Of a DNA stretch of 37,272 nucleotides, positions 8,230-16,863 are shown one piece after another; positions within the stretch are counted from its first letter, which is position 1, and every line of letters begins with the position of its first letter. The notes below the pieces were generated by a model. That model saw nothing but the letters and a program-made list of their open reading frames with translations. It was not told where the DNA came from and ran no database searches. The translations under genes were made by a program, and so were the position numbers. Source of the DNA: Aggregatibacter actinomycetemcomitans (GTDB lineage: Bacteria > Pseudomonadota > Gammaproteobacteria > Enterobacterales > Pasteurellaceae); assembly GCA_017160915.1 (NCBI GenBank), contig JACAWG010000076.1, positions 1-37,272 of the forward strand, read 5' to 3'.

Positions 8230-8967
8230 ATGACATATTCATTTTCGATCTTTAACGATCAGCAAAAACGTCGGGCATTGGTTCTGCTCAGTTTCTTCCA
8301 TATTTTTATCATCGCCGCCAGTAACTATCTCGTGCAGATTCCTTTTGAAGTGCATGTGCCGTTGACGTTCTTCGGCGCACAGGAAAATTTCATGTTTCAC
8401 AGCACGTGGGGCACGCTGACTTTTCCGTTTATTTTCCTGGCAACCGATTTAACCGTTCGCGTGTTCGGTGCCAAAGAAGCGCGCTGGATTATTTTCGTGG
8501 TGATGATTCCGGCGTTAATTATCAGCTATGTGGTTTCCACATTATTTTCAGACAGCCAATACCAGGGTTGGCAAGCATTAACTACGTTCAACTTATTCGT
8601 GTTCCGTATCGCAGTGGCAAGTTTCTGCGCCTATGTGTTCGGGCAGCTATTGGATGTATTGGTGTTCAATCGCTTACGCCAACTGAAAACCTGGTGGATT
8701 GCACCGACCAGTTCTATGGTGTTCGGCTCTATGGCGGATACCTATTTATTCTTCGCCATCGCGTTCTACGCCAGCAGCGATCCCTTTATGGCGGAACATT
8801 GGATGGAAATCGGTTTCGTGGATTATTTGTTTAAATTGTTCATCGGGTTATTGTTGTTTGTGCCCGCTTACGGTGTGGTGTTAAACATGATTTTACGTAA
8901 GATTCAAACCCTAACGGCTACCATGCAAACGGAATTTGACGGAAAAATCGAAGAAGCGAACGGATAA
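8230..8967 (+). CDS. yhhQ: 7-cyano-7-deazaguanine / queuosine precursor transporter YhhQ
   Basis: Inner-membrane protein of the YhhQ (QPTR / vitamin-transporter-like) family that imports preQ0 or preQ1 for queuosine modification of tRNA. 245 residues with about six hydrophobic segments: residues 17-37, 45-75 (LTFFGAQENFMFHSTWGTLTF), 85-108, 118-145, 155-180 (SSMVFGSMADTYLFFAIAFY) and 195-218. The conserved acidic residue in ATDLTVRVFG and the SMADT motif are family marks. The preQ1-I riboswitch in its leader gives independent support for the substrate. It stands alone between its own promoter and terminator. No de novo queuosine genes are in the window, which fits salvage but does not prove it. 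Confidence 0.95.
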   Translation: MTYSFSIFNDQQKRRALVLLSFFHIFIIAASNYLVQIPFEVHVPLTFFGAQENFMFHSTWGTLTFPFIFLATDLTVRVFGAKEARWIIFVVMIPALIISYVVSTLFSDSQYQGWQALTTFNLFVFRIAVASFCAYVFGQLLDVLVFNRLRQLKTWWIAPTSSMVFGSMADTYLFFAIAFYASSDPFMAEHWMEIGFVDYLFKLFIGLLLFVPAYGVVLNMILRKIQTLTATMQTEFDGKIEEANG

Positions 8968-8968
8968 C

Positions 8969-8998
8969 AAAATGCCCTGAATCATCAGGGCATTTTTA
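8969..8998. terminator. Bidirectional terminator between yhhQ and hemY
   Basis: Stem ATGCCCTGA (8972-8980), ATCA loop, TCAGGGCAT (8985-8993), with TTTTT on the plus side and TTTTGTT on the minus side. It serves the convergent genes yhhQ and hemY. Confidence 0.9.
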
Positions 8999-9008
8999 TT
9001 GGGAGAGA

Positions 9009-10289
9009 TTAGTCTTTTTGAGCAATAAGTGCGGTCTCTTTTTCAGGTGTTTTTTCTTCTGCCACCTGCGGTTTGCGGGTGGCTATCATGGACTGCAACC
9101 CTTCCTTGCGTAGCTGCGCTGCCGCCGCCGTGTCGCCCACCTGTTCAAAGACATAAGACGCCATGGTAATGTCCGCCGGCTCCAGTTTATCTTTATTCGC
9201 AATTAACGCCTTAAACACCTCATTGGCTTTGGCAAAATCATTGTTGCGTACATACAAATAACCTAAAGCGCGGTTGGCGCCGCATTGCACCGACGGATTA
9301 GCGCCTTTTAACCATTTGCTGATAAATTTAATCAATTTCGTATTATCTTCCGGCTGCAAACGGCTAATTTGTTTGAAAAGCTCTTGATTTAACGGGCTGT
9401 TTTCATCGTCCAGTTTTTTCACCAACTCCAACATGAGTTCATAAGCGGATTCATGGTCGTTGGCATCAATTAAACGGCTGATGAGCGCCAGTTTAACATA
9501 AGCATCGTTACGACGTTTACGCGGTTGTTCATCCCACCAATCCAACAAACCGTCCACGCCTTCTTCGTTCATTTTTTCATCCAGCAAACCGTCTTCCACC
9601 CGATGTTGTAACTGAACAAAGCCTTCCGCCGAATACAAACCGGATTTTTCCACCTGTTCCAAGATGTTATCTAATGCCTGATAGGCTTTGGATTTCAAAT
9701 AAATATCCACCGCCAGTTTTAAGACTTCCTTATTGCGCCCTTCCATCAACAACAGACTGTCCACGGAGCTACGTGCCGCCGGTAATTTATGCTGTTGTAA
9801 CAAAATGCGGGTGCGCGCAATTTCCAGAATCAAACTGTCGGAACCGGCGATTTCCGTGGCTTCGATTAAATAGCGATTCGCACTGAATTCATCGCCCCGC
9901 TGTTGCGCCGCTTCCGCCGCTTTAATGAAATTCAACACCGGTTCATCGGAATGTTTGGCATTTTTGCCGATGAGTTTTTCCGCTTTGGAATAATCGCCTT
10001 CATCCATGCGCATTAAGCCTTCCAGCGTTTGTTTTTGCGCTTTTGCCCGTTTACGACGGGAAAACCAGCTGTAAGTGTTATTGCTCAAACGGAAAAAGCG
10101 ACTGATCGCCACCTCAATGCTGTACACCAACGCCAGCGCGATCACAAAGAAAATCACCAACGTGGTAATGGACATTTCGATAATCTGGCTTGCGGTTTCA
10201 ATGCGTACATAGCCTTGTTTGCCCGACAAATACGGACCGGCAATTAAACCCGCCAACAGCAACAACATTAAAAATAGCACTCTGACCAT
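9009..10289 (-). CDS. hemY: HemY, TPR protein of the heme biosynthesis operon
   Basis: Inner-membrane protein encoded at the end of the hemCDXY operon; it is thought to assist late protoporphyrin synthesis but has no established enzymatic activity, and it is unrelated to protoporphyrinogen oxidase HemY of Gram-positive bacteria. 426 residues with two N-terminal membrane segments (residues about 3-22 and 40-62, [17 protein letters not shown]), then a cytoplasmic or periplasmic alpha-helical region of TPR-like repeats ([40 protein letters not shown]). A charged tail ends the protein. AGGAG lies 9-10 bases before the ATG. It starts 12 bases after hemX and shares its transcript. Confidence 0.93.
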   Translation of the reverse strand: MVRVLFLMLLLLAGLIAGPYLSGKQGYVRIETASQIIEMSITTLVIFFVIALALVYSIEVAISRFFRLSNNTYSWFSRRKRAKAQKQTLEGLMRMDEGDYSKAEKLIGKNAKHSDEPVLNFIKAAEAAQQRGDEFSANRYLIEATEIAGSDSLILEIARTRILLQQHKLPAARSSVDSLLLMEGRNKEVLKLAVDIYLKSKAYQALDNILEQVEKSGLYSAEGFVQLQHRVEDGLLDEKMNEEGVDGLLDWWDEQPRKRRNDAYVKLALISRLIDANDHESAYELMLELVKKLDDENSPLNQELFKQISRLQPEDNTKLIKFISKWLKGANPSVQCGANRALGYLYVRNNDFAKANEVFKALIANKDKLEPADITMASYVFEQVGDTAAAAQLRKEGLQSMIATRKPQVAEEKTPEKETALIAQKD

Positions 10290-10301
10290 AATCTATTTCT
10301 C

Positions 10302-11687
10302 CTATTGTTGCCCTTGATGGGGATCTTGGTTTGCTTCATTTACCGACGAAGAACCCGCGTCATTTTCATTTGCCGGCTTGTCGGCTGCCGGTTTTTCATC
10401 GGCATCGGTTAAATCTTTATCCACGGAAAGAGTGATTTTTTGGACTTCCTGCGGTTGTTTCTCCAACAATTTATCCAACGCATTCAAGCTGCTTAATTGG
10501 GTCGGTACATCCACGTAAATGGACTGTTCCGCCAGTTCATCAAGGGTTTTCAGGAAATTTTGCGCCACTTCGGTGTTGGTATCAAAATAGGTGCGAATCC
10601 AGGAAGCTACGGTTTCCAGGGATTGTTTATATAAATCATCCTGCTGACGCGGCACGGCTAAAATGGCGATTTGCAAACGTAAGCGAATGTTTTCGCGTAA
10701 ATAAATATCCTGATTCGGCGCTAACAACGCTTTGCTGTCCGCTTTCTTCGGCGTGATACGAATAAAATGATTTAAAAAACTGACCGCACTTTTTTCTGCG
10801 TTTTCCTTCCAATCATCTAAGGAATCCGTCAATTTGTCGCTGTTCGGATCCTCATCAAAATTCACATCCAGCACGGTCAGTTCATCCACGTTATTGGCTA
10901 ACTGGGATAAATTCTGCATGATGGCATTTTGGTCCACATTGTTCAGGGACAATAATTGTTTTAAATCCGCGTTAATGGCGCTACGTACCTGCGCCACTTG
11001 TGGCATAGCGACTTTGGAAAGGGTTTCATCGGCAACTTTCAGCAGGGACACGCTGGTATCCACATCGTTATCCAACACCAATTTACGCAGGGCGTTATTT
11101 AACAGAAAGTCTGCTTCGGTCAGCAACCAATCATTCGGCTGCTCCGCTTTGGCTTGATTGGACAAACGTTGCACCTGCTGTTGTAATGCGGAAAGGCTTT
11201 GTTCTTTGGCGGACAAATTCTGATTCAAGGCGCTGATTTGATCGCTTGCCACTTGGGAAAATTCCGTTAATTTCGCCAGCTGATTTTTTTCCGCACTAAA
11301 ATCCGGCATGCCGGCGGCATCTGCAGAAGCGCCTTTTTGTTGCAATTGGCTTTCAAGTGCGGTCAGTTTTTGCTGTATTTCGTCAACCTGCAGCTGACCG
11401 AAATAATAGCCCGCACCACCTAAACCCAACGCAATTAAAAGTGCCAGCAAGCCTAACGCAGAACCGGTTTTCTTCACCACAACGGTTTCATGCACGATCG
11501 GTTTTTGTTCTGACGGCGTGATTTTTTCTTCATTTTGTTGCATCGTTTCTGTCTTATCCTCTGCATTTGTTTCAACGTGTTCATTAGGCGTGGTATCTTG
11601 TGTCGCTAAATCAAGATCATCGCTGACATCAATTTTATGTTCAATTTCCGCATTGTTTTTCGGATGATTGGATTTCTTGTTAGCCAT
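10302..11687 (-). CDS. hemX: HemX, inner-membrane protein of the heme operon
   Basis: 461 residues. An acidic, low-complexity N-terminus of about 75 residues precedes one membrane segment (about residues 76-98, GLLALLIALGLGGAGYYFG). A long coiled coil follows (EIQQKLTALESQLQQK and beyond, to about residue 180), then the HemX domain and a charged, disordered tail. The family is often mislabelled uroporphyrin-III methyltransferase; no SAM-binding methyltransferase motif is visible here. It is probably a scaffold working with HemY and HemD at the membrane, which is inference. It lies 29 bases after hemD with an AGGT ribosome site. It contains two exact uptake signals. Confidence 0.93.
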   Translation of the reverse strand: MANKKSNHPKNNAEIEHKIDVSDDLDLATQDTTPNEHVETNAEDKTETMQQNEEKITPSEQKPIVHETVVVKKTGSALGLLALLIALGLGGAGYYFGQLQVDEIQQKLTALESQLQQKGASADAAGMPDFSAEKNQLAKLTEFSQVASDQISALNQNLSAKEQSLSALQQQVQRLSNQAKAEQPNDWLLTEADFLLNNALRKLVLDNDVDTSVSLLKVADETLSKVAMPQVAQVRSAINADLKQLLSLNNVDQNAIMQNLSQLANNVDELTVLDVNFDEDPNSDKLTDSLDDWKENAEKSAVSFLNHFIRITPKKADSKALLAPNQDIYLRENIRLRLQIAILAVPRQQDDLYKQSLETVASWIRTYFDTNTEVAQNFLKTLDELAEQSIYVDVPTQLSSLNALDKLLEKQPQEVQKITLSVDKDLTDADEKPAADKPANENDAGSSSVNEANQDPHQGQQ

Positions 11688-11716
11688 ATTCGTTACCTAT
11701 AAAAAGAAAGTGTTGT

Positions 11717-12463
11717 TTAACGACATTGTAATAAGGTTTGTAATAAAGTTTGATTGTCCGCACGCGGAGAAATCACCACATTTTGCCAGCCTAAGGCTTC
11801 CGCCAAATGGGCGATTCGTTCGCTTACTGTAATAAGTTGACAACTTTTTAACCAATTATGTTCATTTTGCGGCACAAAATCCACTAATTGGGTGAGGATT
11901 TCGGCACTGGTCGCCACGATGGTTTGAATGCCCGCGCGCTTGCAAATACTGGTTTGTTCGGCGTTATTATAAACGATAGGCTCACGTCGATAACATTCGA
12001 CAATTTCCACATTCGCCCCACGCTGTTGCGCCTGTTCGGCAAATAATTCACGCCCGCCGTTGCCACGCAAAATTAATACGGTTTTATCGGACAGATCCCG
12101 CATGGCACTTAATTGCAACAGTCCTTCGCTGTTTTCCTGCGCGGTGGGGTAATGTACGGGCATTTCCGTCATGGCGGCGAAATACTGTGCCGTACCTTGC
12201 CCGACGGTAAAATAATGCAAATCCCGGCGCCACACAAACCCCGTCGCCGTTAAGGTTTTAAAGGCAAAATCCACCGCACTTTTTGACACCGCAAAAACAT
12301 AATCGCCGTTCTTCAGCTGCGCAAATTTATTCGGCAATTCGTTCAGTTCCGCGCCGCTTTCAATACGAAATAACGGCAAATGAATGGCGACAACGCCGGC
12401 TTTCGCCAACATATCCACCAGTTGCTGACCGCGTTCATCGGGGCGGGTAACCAAAACTGCCAT
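11717..12463 (-). CDS. hemD: Uroporphyrinogen-III synthase
   Basis: Cyclises hydroxymethylbilane to uroporphyrinogen III with inversion of ring D, the branch point to heme, siroheme and B12. 248 residues, the family norm. Visible family features are the N-terminal MAVLVTRPDERGQQL, the segment DYVFAVSKSAVDFAF in the first domain, LILRGNGGRELFAE at the domain hinge and TIVATSAEILTQLVDF in the second domain. The family is poorly conserved in sequence, so the position between hemC and hemX is strong support. The ATG at 12463 follows AAGGAAG and lies 12 bases after the hemC stop. Confidence 0.95.
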   Translation of the reverse strand: MAVLVTRPDERGQQLVDMLAKAGVVAIHLPLFRIESGAELNELPNKFAQLKNGDYVFAVSKSAVDFAFKTLTATGFVWRRDLHYFTVGQGTAQYFAAMTEMPVHYPTAQENSEGLLQLSAMRDLSDKTVLILRGNGGRELFAEQAQQRGANVEIVECYRREPIVYNNAEQTSICKRAGIQTIVATSAEILTQLVDFVPQNEHNWLKSCQLITVSERIAHLAEALGWQNVVISPRADNQTLLQTLLQCR

Positions 12464-12475
12464 ACGATTTCTTCC

Positions 12476-13402
12476 TTACGCGTAAATGTCCTGCAAAATT
12501 TTATCCGCCCCCTGCGCCAGCAGCTGTTCGGCAATTTGCACGCCCAAAACGTCGGCATTTTTCACCGCACTTTTGCCTTCCGCGCGAATAATCGTCGAAC
12601 CGTCCACGCTGCCCACTAAGGCGCGTAAATACAATTCGCCGTCGCGCAACACCGCATAACCGCCGATAGGCACTTGGCAACCGCCTTGTAAGCGATTGTT
12701 CATGGCGCGTTCCGCCAGCACGCAAGCGGTGGTTTCCGCATCCGCCAGCGGCGCCAGTAATTGTTGAACCGCAACATCGTCTGTCCGACATTCAATGCCC
12801 ACCGCGCCTTGTCCGGCGGCAGGCAGGGATTGTTCCACATCAATAAAAGAAGCGATACGCGCCGCTAAACCCAAGCGAATCAAGCCGGCAGAAGCCAAAA
12901 TAATGGCATCATAGTCGCCGTTATCCAATTTGCTCAAACGTGTGCCTACGTTGCCGCGTAAAGAACGAATATCTAAATCAGGACGTAATGTTTTTAACTG
13001 ACATTGACGACGCAAACTGGACGTGCCGACCACAGCGCCTTGCGGCAATTCCGCTAAAGTGCGGTAAGAATTTGAGACGAATGCATCACGTGGGTCTTCC
13101 CGTTTGCAAATGACCGCTAACCCAAGCCCTTCGGGAAATTGCATGGGCACATCTTTCATGGAATGCACGGCAATATCCGCCTCTTTATTCAGCAGCGCAT
13201 TTTCCAGTTCTTTCACAAATAAACCTTTACCGCCGATTTTCGCCAACGGCGAATCCAAAATCACATCGCCTTTCGTGACCATCGGGACAAGTTCCACATT
13301 CAGATCAGGATATAACTGCTGTAAGCGGTCTTTCACATAATTCGCCTGCCATAATGCCAAGGGACTTTGGCGGGTTGCAATTTTTAAGCTTTTTTGCGTC
13401 AT
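12476..13402 (-). CDS. hemC: Hydroxymethylbilane synthase (porphobilinogen deaminase)
   Basis: Polymerises four porphobilinogen molecules to hydroxymethylbilane in the cytoplasm. The frame is open to 13459, but the ATG at 13402 gives 308 residues starting [16 protein letters not shown], which matches the family. Catalytic D84 lies in HSMKDVP. The dipyrromethane cofactor cysteine is C242 ([11 protein letters not shown]), and the substrate-binding arginines lie in GTSSLRRQ and [12 protein letters not shown]. It is the first gene of hemC-hemD-hemX-hemY and is divergent from cyaA, as in E. coli and other gammaproteobacteria. It contains two exact uptake signals. Confidence 0.97.
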   Translation of the reverse strand: MTQKSLKIATRQSPLALWQANYVKDRLQQLYPDLNVELVPMVTKGDVILDSPLAKIGGKGLFVKELENALLNKEADIAVHSMKDVPMQFPEGLGLAVICKREDPRDAFVSNSYRTLAELPQGAVVGTSSLRRQCQLKTLRPDLDIRSLRGNVGTRLSKLDNGDYDAIILASAGLIRLGLAARIASFIDVEQSLPAAGQGAVGIECRTDDVAVQQLLAPLADAETTACVLAERAMNNRLQGGCQVPIGGYAVLRDGELYLRALVGSVDGSTIIRAEGKSAVKNADVLGVQIAEQLLAQGADKILQDIYA

Positions 13403-13439
13403 GCTAATGAAATATTTCTTAATGATATAATAAGCACTT

Positions 13440-13468
13440 ATCCTATCATTGTTAGCCAAGAATGTCAG
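13440..13468 (-). promoter_or_regulatory. Candidate sigma-70 promoter of hemCDXY
   Basis: On the minus strand CTGACA (5 of 6 consensus), a 17-base spacer, TAGGAT (4 of 6). The predicted start is about 30 bases before the hemC ATG. Confidence 0.5.
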
Positions 13469-13484
13469 TTTCCATTTAATTTTT

Positions 13485-13513
13485 TTGCTTTCCCGACATT
13501 ACGATGGTAGAGT
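13485..13513 (+). promoter_or_regulatory. Candidate sigma-70 promoter of cyaA
   Basis: TTGCTT, a 17-base spacer, TAGAGT. It would start transcription near 13520, about 38 bases before the cyaA TTG. No CRP site was recognised over it. Confidence 0.4.
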
Positions 13514-13547
13514 AAGCGCCAACTAAGTATTACCGTTGTCACAGGTT

Positions 13548-13551
13548 AGGA
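13548..13551 (+). promoter_or_regulatory. Ribosome binding site for the TTG start of cyaA
   Basis: AGGA, 6 bases before TTG at 13558. The following residues match the CyaA N-terminus, so the unusual start codon is well placed. Confidence 0.75.
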
Positions 13552-13557
13552 TATTAC

Positions 13558-16059
13558 TTGAAGCTTGATCTCGATAAAGCCAGAAAACGCGTGGATTATT
13601 TAGATAAACTCCGCATTCGGCGCGCCCTATCCGATACGCCTGAATCCTTTCAACAAGTATTCCGTCTGATTCCGCTGTTGCTCCATTTTAATCATCCCGA
13701 TTTACCCGGCTACATTGCCGAGGCGCCGTGCGGTATTGTGCATTTTGTTGCCAATAAATTTCAGCAGAATTACCTCAAACATAATTTTTCCCCTGACAGC
13801 ATAAAAAACATTTTAAAATCCCACCGCACTTTTCGCGAACGGGCGATTCTCGGCGTGTATGTGATGGGCAGTATCGCCTCCATTGCGCAAACGCCTTTTT
13901 CCGATTTGGACATTTGGCTTTGCCATCGGGAGGATTTGAGCCCGCAAGCGCGCCAATTATTACAACAAAAAATCGAATTGATTCAACAATGGGCAAAACG
14001 TTTTCATGTAGAAATCAACTTCTATTTAATGGATCAAAAACGCTTCCGTTGCTTCCGCGATACGGAACCCGTCGGCATTGAAAACTGCGGTTCGGCGCAA
14101 TATATGTTGTTGCTTGATGAATTTTATCGCTCCGCCATTCGTCTTGCAGGCAAGCCCTTGCTATGGCTGCATTTAGCCGTTGAAAACGAAGCGGATTACG
14201 AGGCGGAAATCGAACGCCTGGCACAAAATGGCGAGCTGGATTTAAATGATTGGGTGGATTTCGGCGGGCTGGGCACCTTGTCGGCAAACGAATATTTCGG
14301 CGCCAGCCTCTGGCAACTGTATAAAGGGATCGATTATCCGTACAAATCCCTGCTCAAAATTTTATTGTTGGAAGCCTATTCACACGATTATCCGAACACC
14401 TTCTTAATTTCCCGCGAATTTAAACAGGCGCTACTAAGCAATCAGCGCAAAGTTGAACACAAATTTGACGCTTATCTTGCCATGCTGCAACGGGTAACCG
14501 CCTATTTAACCCAGCAAAAGGAATTCAAGCGCTTGGATTTCGTGCGTTGTTGTTTTTACATTAAAGTTCACGAAAATGAAGTGGAACCGGAACAAAGCAA
14601 CTGGCGTCTGGACGAATTACTCAAGCTCACCCAGCAATGGGGTTGGAAGTGCGGTCAGTTGGAACACTTAAATCACCGCGCTCAGTGGAAAATCAAACAA
14701 ACCACCAAAGTACATAACGATTTGATTAAATTCCTAATGTTAAGTTATCGCAATTTGGTGAATTTTGCCCGCAAACATCAAGTCAATGCCAGCATTATGC
14801 CGCAAGATATGAGTATCTTAACCCGCAAACTTTATACTGCATTTGAAGAGTTGCCGGGTAAAGTGACCTTGCTCAACCCGCAACTGGCGGTGGATTTGTC
14901 GGAAAAATACCTGACCTTCATTGAAGTGAAAAACAATCGCCGCTTTAAAGACGGCTGGTATCTCGTTAACCAAACGCCGACGGTGCAAGGTTTTAGCCGA
15001 CCGCGTTACACGGAATATAATGAAAGCCTGAACAAACTGGTGGCATGGGCGTATTTCAATCGTTTGCTGACCGCCAACACCGAATTGTTCATTACCAGCG
15101 AAAACGTGGATCTGAAAACCTTACGCCAATACGTCACCGATTTACGTTTAGCTTTCCCGCTGGAAAGCCGATTCGCCAATAATTCCGAGTTGAGTCATCC
15201 TTGCGAAATTCGTAATCTGGCGGTTATCGTGAACTTAACGCAGGATCCGACCCGCCATTTAACGGAAGTCAAATCCAGCATTCAATCCAGTGATTTATTC
15301 AGTTTCGGACCGAATGAAGAAAGTTTGGTAGGCAGCATTGATCTCACTTATCGCAATGTGTGGAATGAAATCCGCACATTACACTTTGAAGGGGCAAATG
15401 CGATTTTGTTGGCATTGAAAGTGCTTTCCAACAAGATCTATCGTGGCGCTCCGTTGCCGCAACAGGTTCAAGTCTTCTGTTACAGCCGTTATTACCGTCA
15501 CGCCTTGCGTCGCATCGTGACCACCCTGATTAATAAATGTATCAGCATTCAAGTAGGTACCGCCGAACCGCCGAAAAATAATCTGTTACGCGTTGCCGGT
15601 AAAAACTGGCAATTCTTCTTTGAAGAACGCGGTATCAGCCTGCAGGAAATTCATAATGCGGACATCGGCAAAACGCACCAATTAGACACCGCACTTAATG
15701 CCAAAGTCAAAGCGACGGAGCCGAAAATCGCCAAACCGCACAAATACCCGCATGAAATCGATATGTTCGCCAGCGAGGGGTTCCTGCAATTTTTCTTTGA
15801 AGATAACGCGAACGGCAGCTTTAATGTGTACATTCTCGACGAACTGAATCGAATTGAAATTTATCGCAACTGCGACGGCACGAAAGAGAAAAAAATTCAT
15901 GAAATAAACCGAATTTATCAGTTATCCGGCTTGGATGAAAATGAGAATCCGTATAAAATCGTGCAACGTGATTTTAACTATCCGCAATTTTATCAACTCG
16001 TCACGACCAAAGAAGGCACGACCATCGTTCCGTTCCATAGTCGCTTGGCTCTATCCTAA
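13558..16059 (+). CDS. cyaA: Class I adenylate cyclase
   Basis: Makes cyclic AMP from ATP; with CRP it governs sugar use and, in Pasteurellaceae, natural competence. 833 residues, close to E. coli CyaA (848). The N-terminal catalytic half carries the nucleotidyltransferase signature GS (104-105) then D116 and D118 (PFSDLDIW), equivalent to the catalytic aspartates of E. coli CyaA. The C-terminal regulatory half continues to the stop. The start is TTG with AGGA at good spacing; E. coli cyaA also begins with an inefficient UUG, which limits expression, so this looks conserved. It is divergent from hemC, and narP follows after 9 bases. It contains three exact uptake signals. Confidence 0.97.
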   Translation: MKLDLDKARKRVDYLDKLRIRRALSDTPESFQQVFRLIPLLLHFNHPDLPGYIAEAPCGIVHFVANKFQQNYLKHNFSPDSIKNILKSHRTFRERAILGVYVMGSIASIAQTPFSDLDIWLCHREDLSPQARQLLQQKIELIQQWAKRFHVEINFYLMDQKRFRCFRDTEPVGIENCGSAQYMLLLDEFYRSAIRLAGKPLLWLHLAVENEADYEAEIERLAQNGELDLNDWVDFGGLGTLSANEYFGASLWQLYKGIDYPYKSLLKILLLEAYSHDYPNTFLISREFKQALLSNQRKVEHKFDAYLAMLQRVTAYLTQQKEFKRLDFVRCCFYIKVHENEVEPEQSNWRLDELLKLTQQWGWKCGQLEHLNHRAQWKIKQTTKVHNDLIKFLMLSYRNLVNFARKHQVNASIMPQDMSILTRKLYTAFEELPGKVTLLNPQLAVDLSEKYLTFIEVKNNRRFKDGWYLVNQTPTVQGFSRPRYTEYNESLNKLVAWAYFNRLLTANTELFITSENVDLKTLRQYVTDLRLAFPLESRFANNSELSHPCEIRNLAVIVNLTQDPTRHLTEVKSSIQSSDLFSFGPNEESLVGSIDLTYRNVWNEIRTLHFEGANAILLALKVLSNKIYRGAPLPQQVQVFCYSRYYRHALRRIVTTLINKCISIQVGTAEPPKNNLLRVAGKNWQFFFEERGISLQEIHNADIGKTHQLDTALNAKVKATEPKIAKPHKYPHEIDMFASEGFLQFFFEDNANGSFNVYILDELNRIEIYRNCDGTKEKKIHEINRIYQLSGLDENENPYKIVQRDFNYPQFYQLVTTKEGTTIVPFHSRLALS

Positions 16060-16068
16060 AGGTTTTAT

Positions 16069-16698
16069 ATGACTGATAAATTAAAAGTATTAATTATTGA
16101 TGACCATCCGTTAATGCGTCGTGGAATCAAACAACTCGTTGAATTGGAAGAGGGTTTCGAGGTTGTCGGCGGCGCAGGGAACGGCACCGAAGGCATTAAT
16201 CTGGCATTACAAACCTCACCGGATCTGATTATTTTAGATCTGAACATGAAAGGACTTTCAGGGTTGGATACGCTCAAAGCATTAAGAGCGGAAGGAGTGG
16301 ATGCGCGAATCGTGATTCTCACGGTGTCCGACGCGAAAAATGATATTTTCACGTTAATTGACGCCGGCGCAGACGGTTATTTATTGAAAGACACCGAGCC
16401 CGATACTTTGCTTTCTCAGCTGAAACGAATCGCCCAAGGGGAAGTGATTTTAAGCGATTCCATCAAAAATTTACTGCTGGAACGTCAATCTTCTCAGGAG
16501 CCCATTTATTCCCTCACCGATCGCGAAATGGACGTGCTGCGTTTAATCGCCACCGGGCTTTCCAACAAGCAAATTGCAGGGCAATTATTCATTTCGGAAG
16601 AAACCGTCAAAGTGCATATTCGCAATTTGTTACGCAAATTGAACGTCCACTCCCGTGTTGCGGCAACCGTATTATATTTTGAACATAAAAACGGTTAA
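16069..16698 (+). CDS. narP: Nitrate/nitrite response regulator NarP
   Basis: DNA-binding response regulator of the NarL/FixJ family. 209 residues. The receiver domain has the acidic pair D11-D12 (LIIDDHPLMRRG), phosphoacceptor D57 (LIILDLNM), T85 and K107 (YLLKDTEP). The output domain is a LuxR-type helix-turn-helix at about residues 145-205 (LTDREMDVLRLIATGLSNKQIAG, EETVKVHIRNLLRKL). The overall match is to NarP more than NarL. The partner sensor kinase NarQ is not in the window. The ATG lies 9 bases after the cyaA stop with AAGG overlapping that stop, so the two are probably cotranscribed. A terminator follows. Confidence 0.93.
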   Translation: MTDKLKVLIIDDHPLMRRGIKQLVELEEGFEVVGGAGNGTEGINLALQTSPDLIILDLNMKGLSGLDTLKALRAEGVDARIVILTVSDAKNDIFTLIDAGADGYLLKDTEPDTLLSQLKRIAQGEVILSDSIKNLLLERQSSQEPIYSLTDREMDVLRLIATGLSNKQIAGQLFISEETVKVHIRNLLRKLNVHSRVAATVLYFEHKNG

Positions 16699-16723
16699 GT
16701 CCCTTCATTGAATCCCCCCTTCC

Positions 16724-16753
16724 AAATAGCCGACGTGATTGTCGGCTATTTTT
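16724..16753 (+). terminator. Terminator of cyaA-narP
   Basis: Perfect 11-bp stem AAATAGCCGAC / GTCGGCTATTT with a 6-base loop, followed by T residues, 26 bases after the narP stop. Confidence 0.93.
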
Positions 16754-16819
16754 ATGGAAAGCCCTTGACCGACCTCAGGAAATATTTTGAAAATCCACCG
16801 CACTTTGCATTGCAGGGCT

Positions 16820-16848
16820 TTAGCCTAACGGGTACACTACTGACGTTT
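16820..16848 (+). promoter_or_regulatory. Candidate promoter of tamA-tamB-ppx
   Basis: TTGCAG, a 17-base spacer, TACACT. The predicted start lies at the GGGGTAAG ribosome site, which would give a very short leader. An uptake signal lies just upstream at 16797. Confidence 0.4.
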
Positions 16849-16863
16849 AATTTTGGGGTAAGT

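Noticed and set aside
5852-9026. Absence of uptake signals across the receptor and yhhQ as evidence of recent transfer
   Set aside because: Similar gaps occur in core genes here (nqrF-nqrE-nqrD, about 3 kb), so the gap alone is not informative.
10302-11687. HemX as uroporphyrin-III C-methyltransferase
   Set aside because: Only a membrane segment, a coiled coil and the HemX domain are visible. No SAM-methyltransferase motif is present, and the label is a common database carry-over.
16708-16863. Longer tamA reading frame beginning at 16708
   Set aside because: The extension covers the narP terminator and an uptake signal, lacks a ribosome site and would bury the signal peptide.
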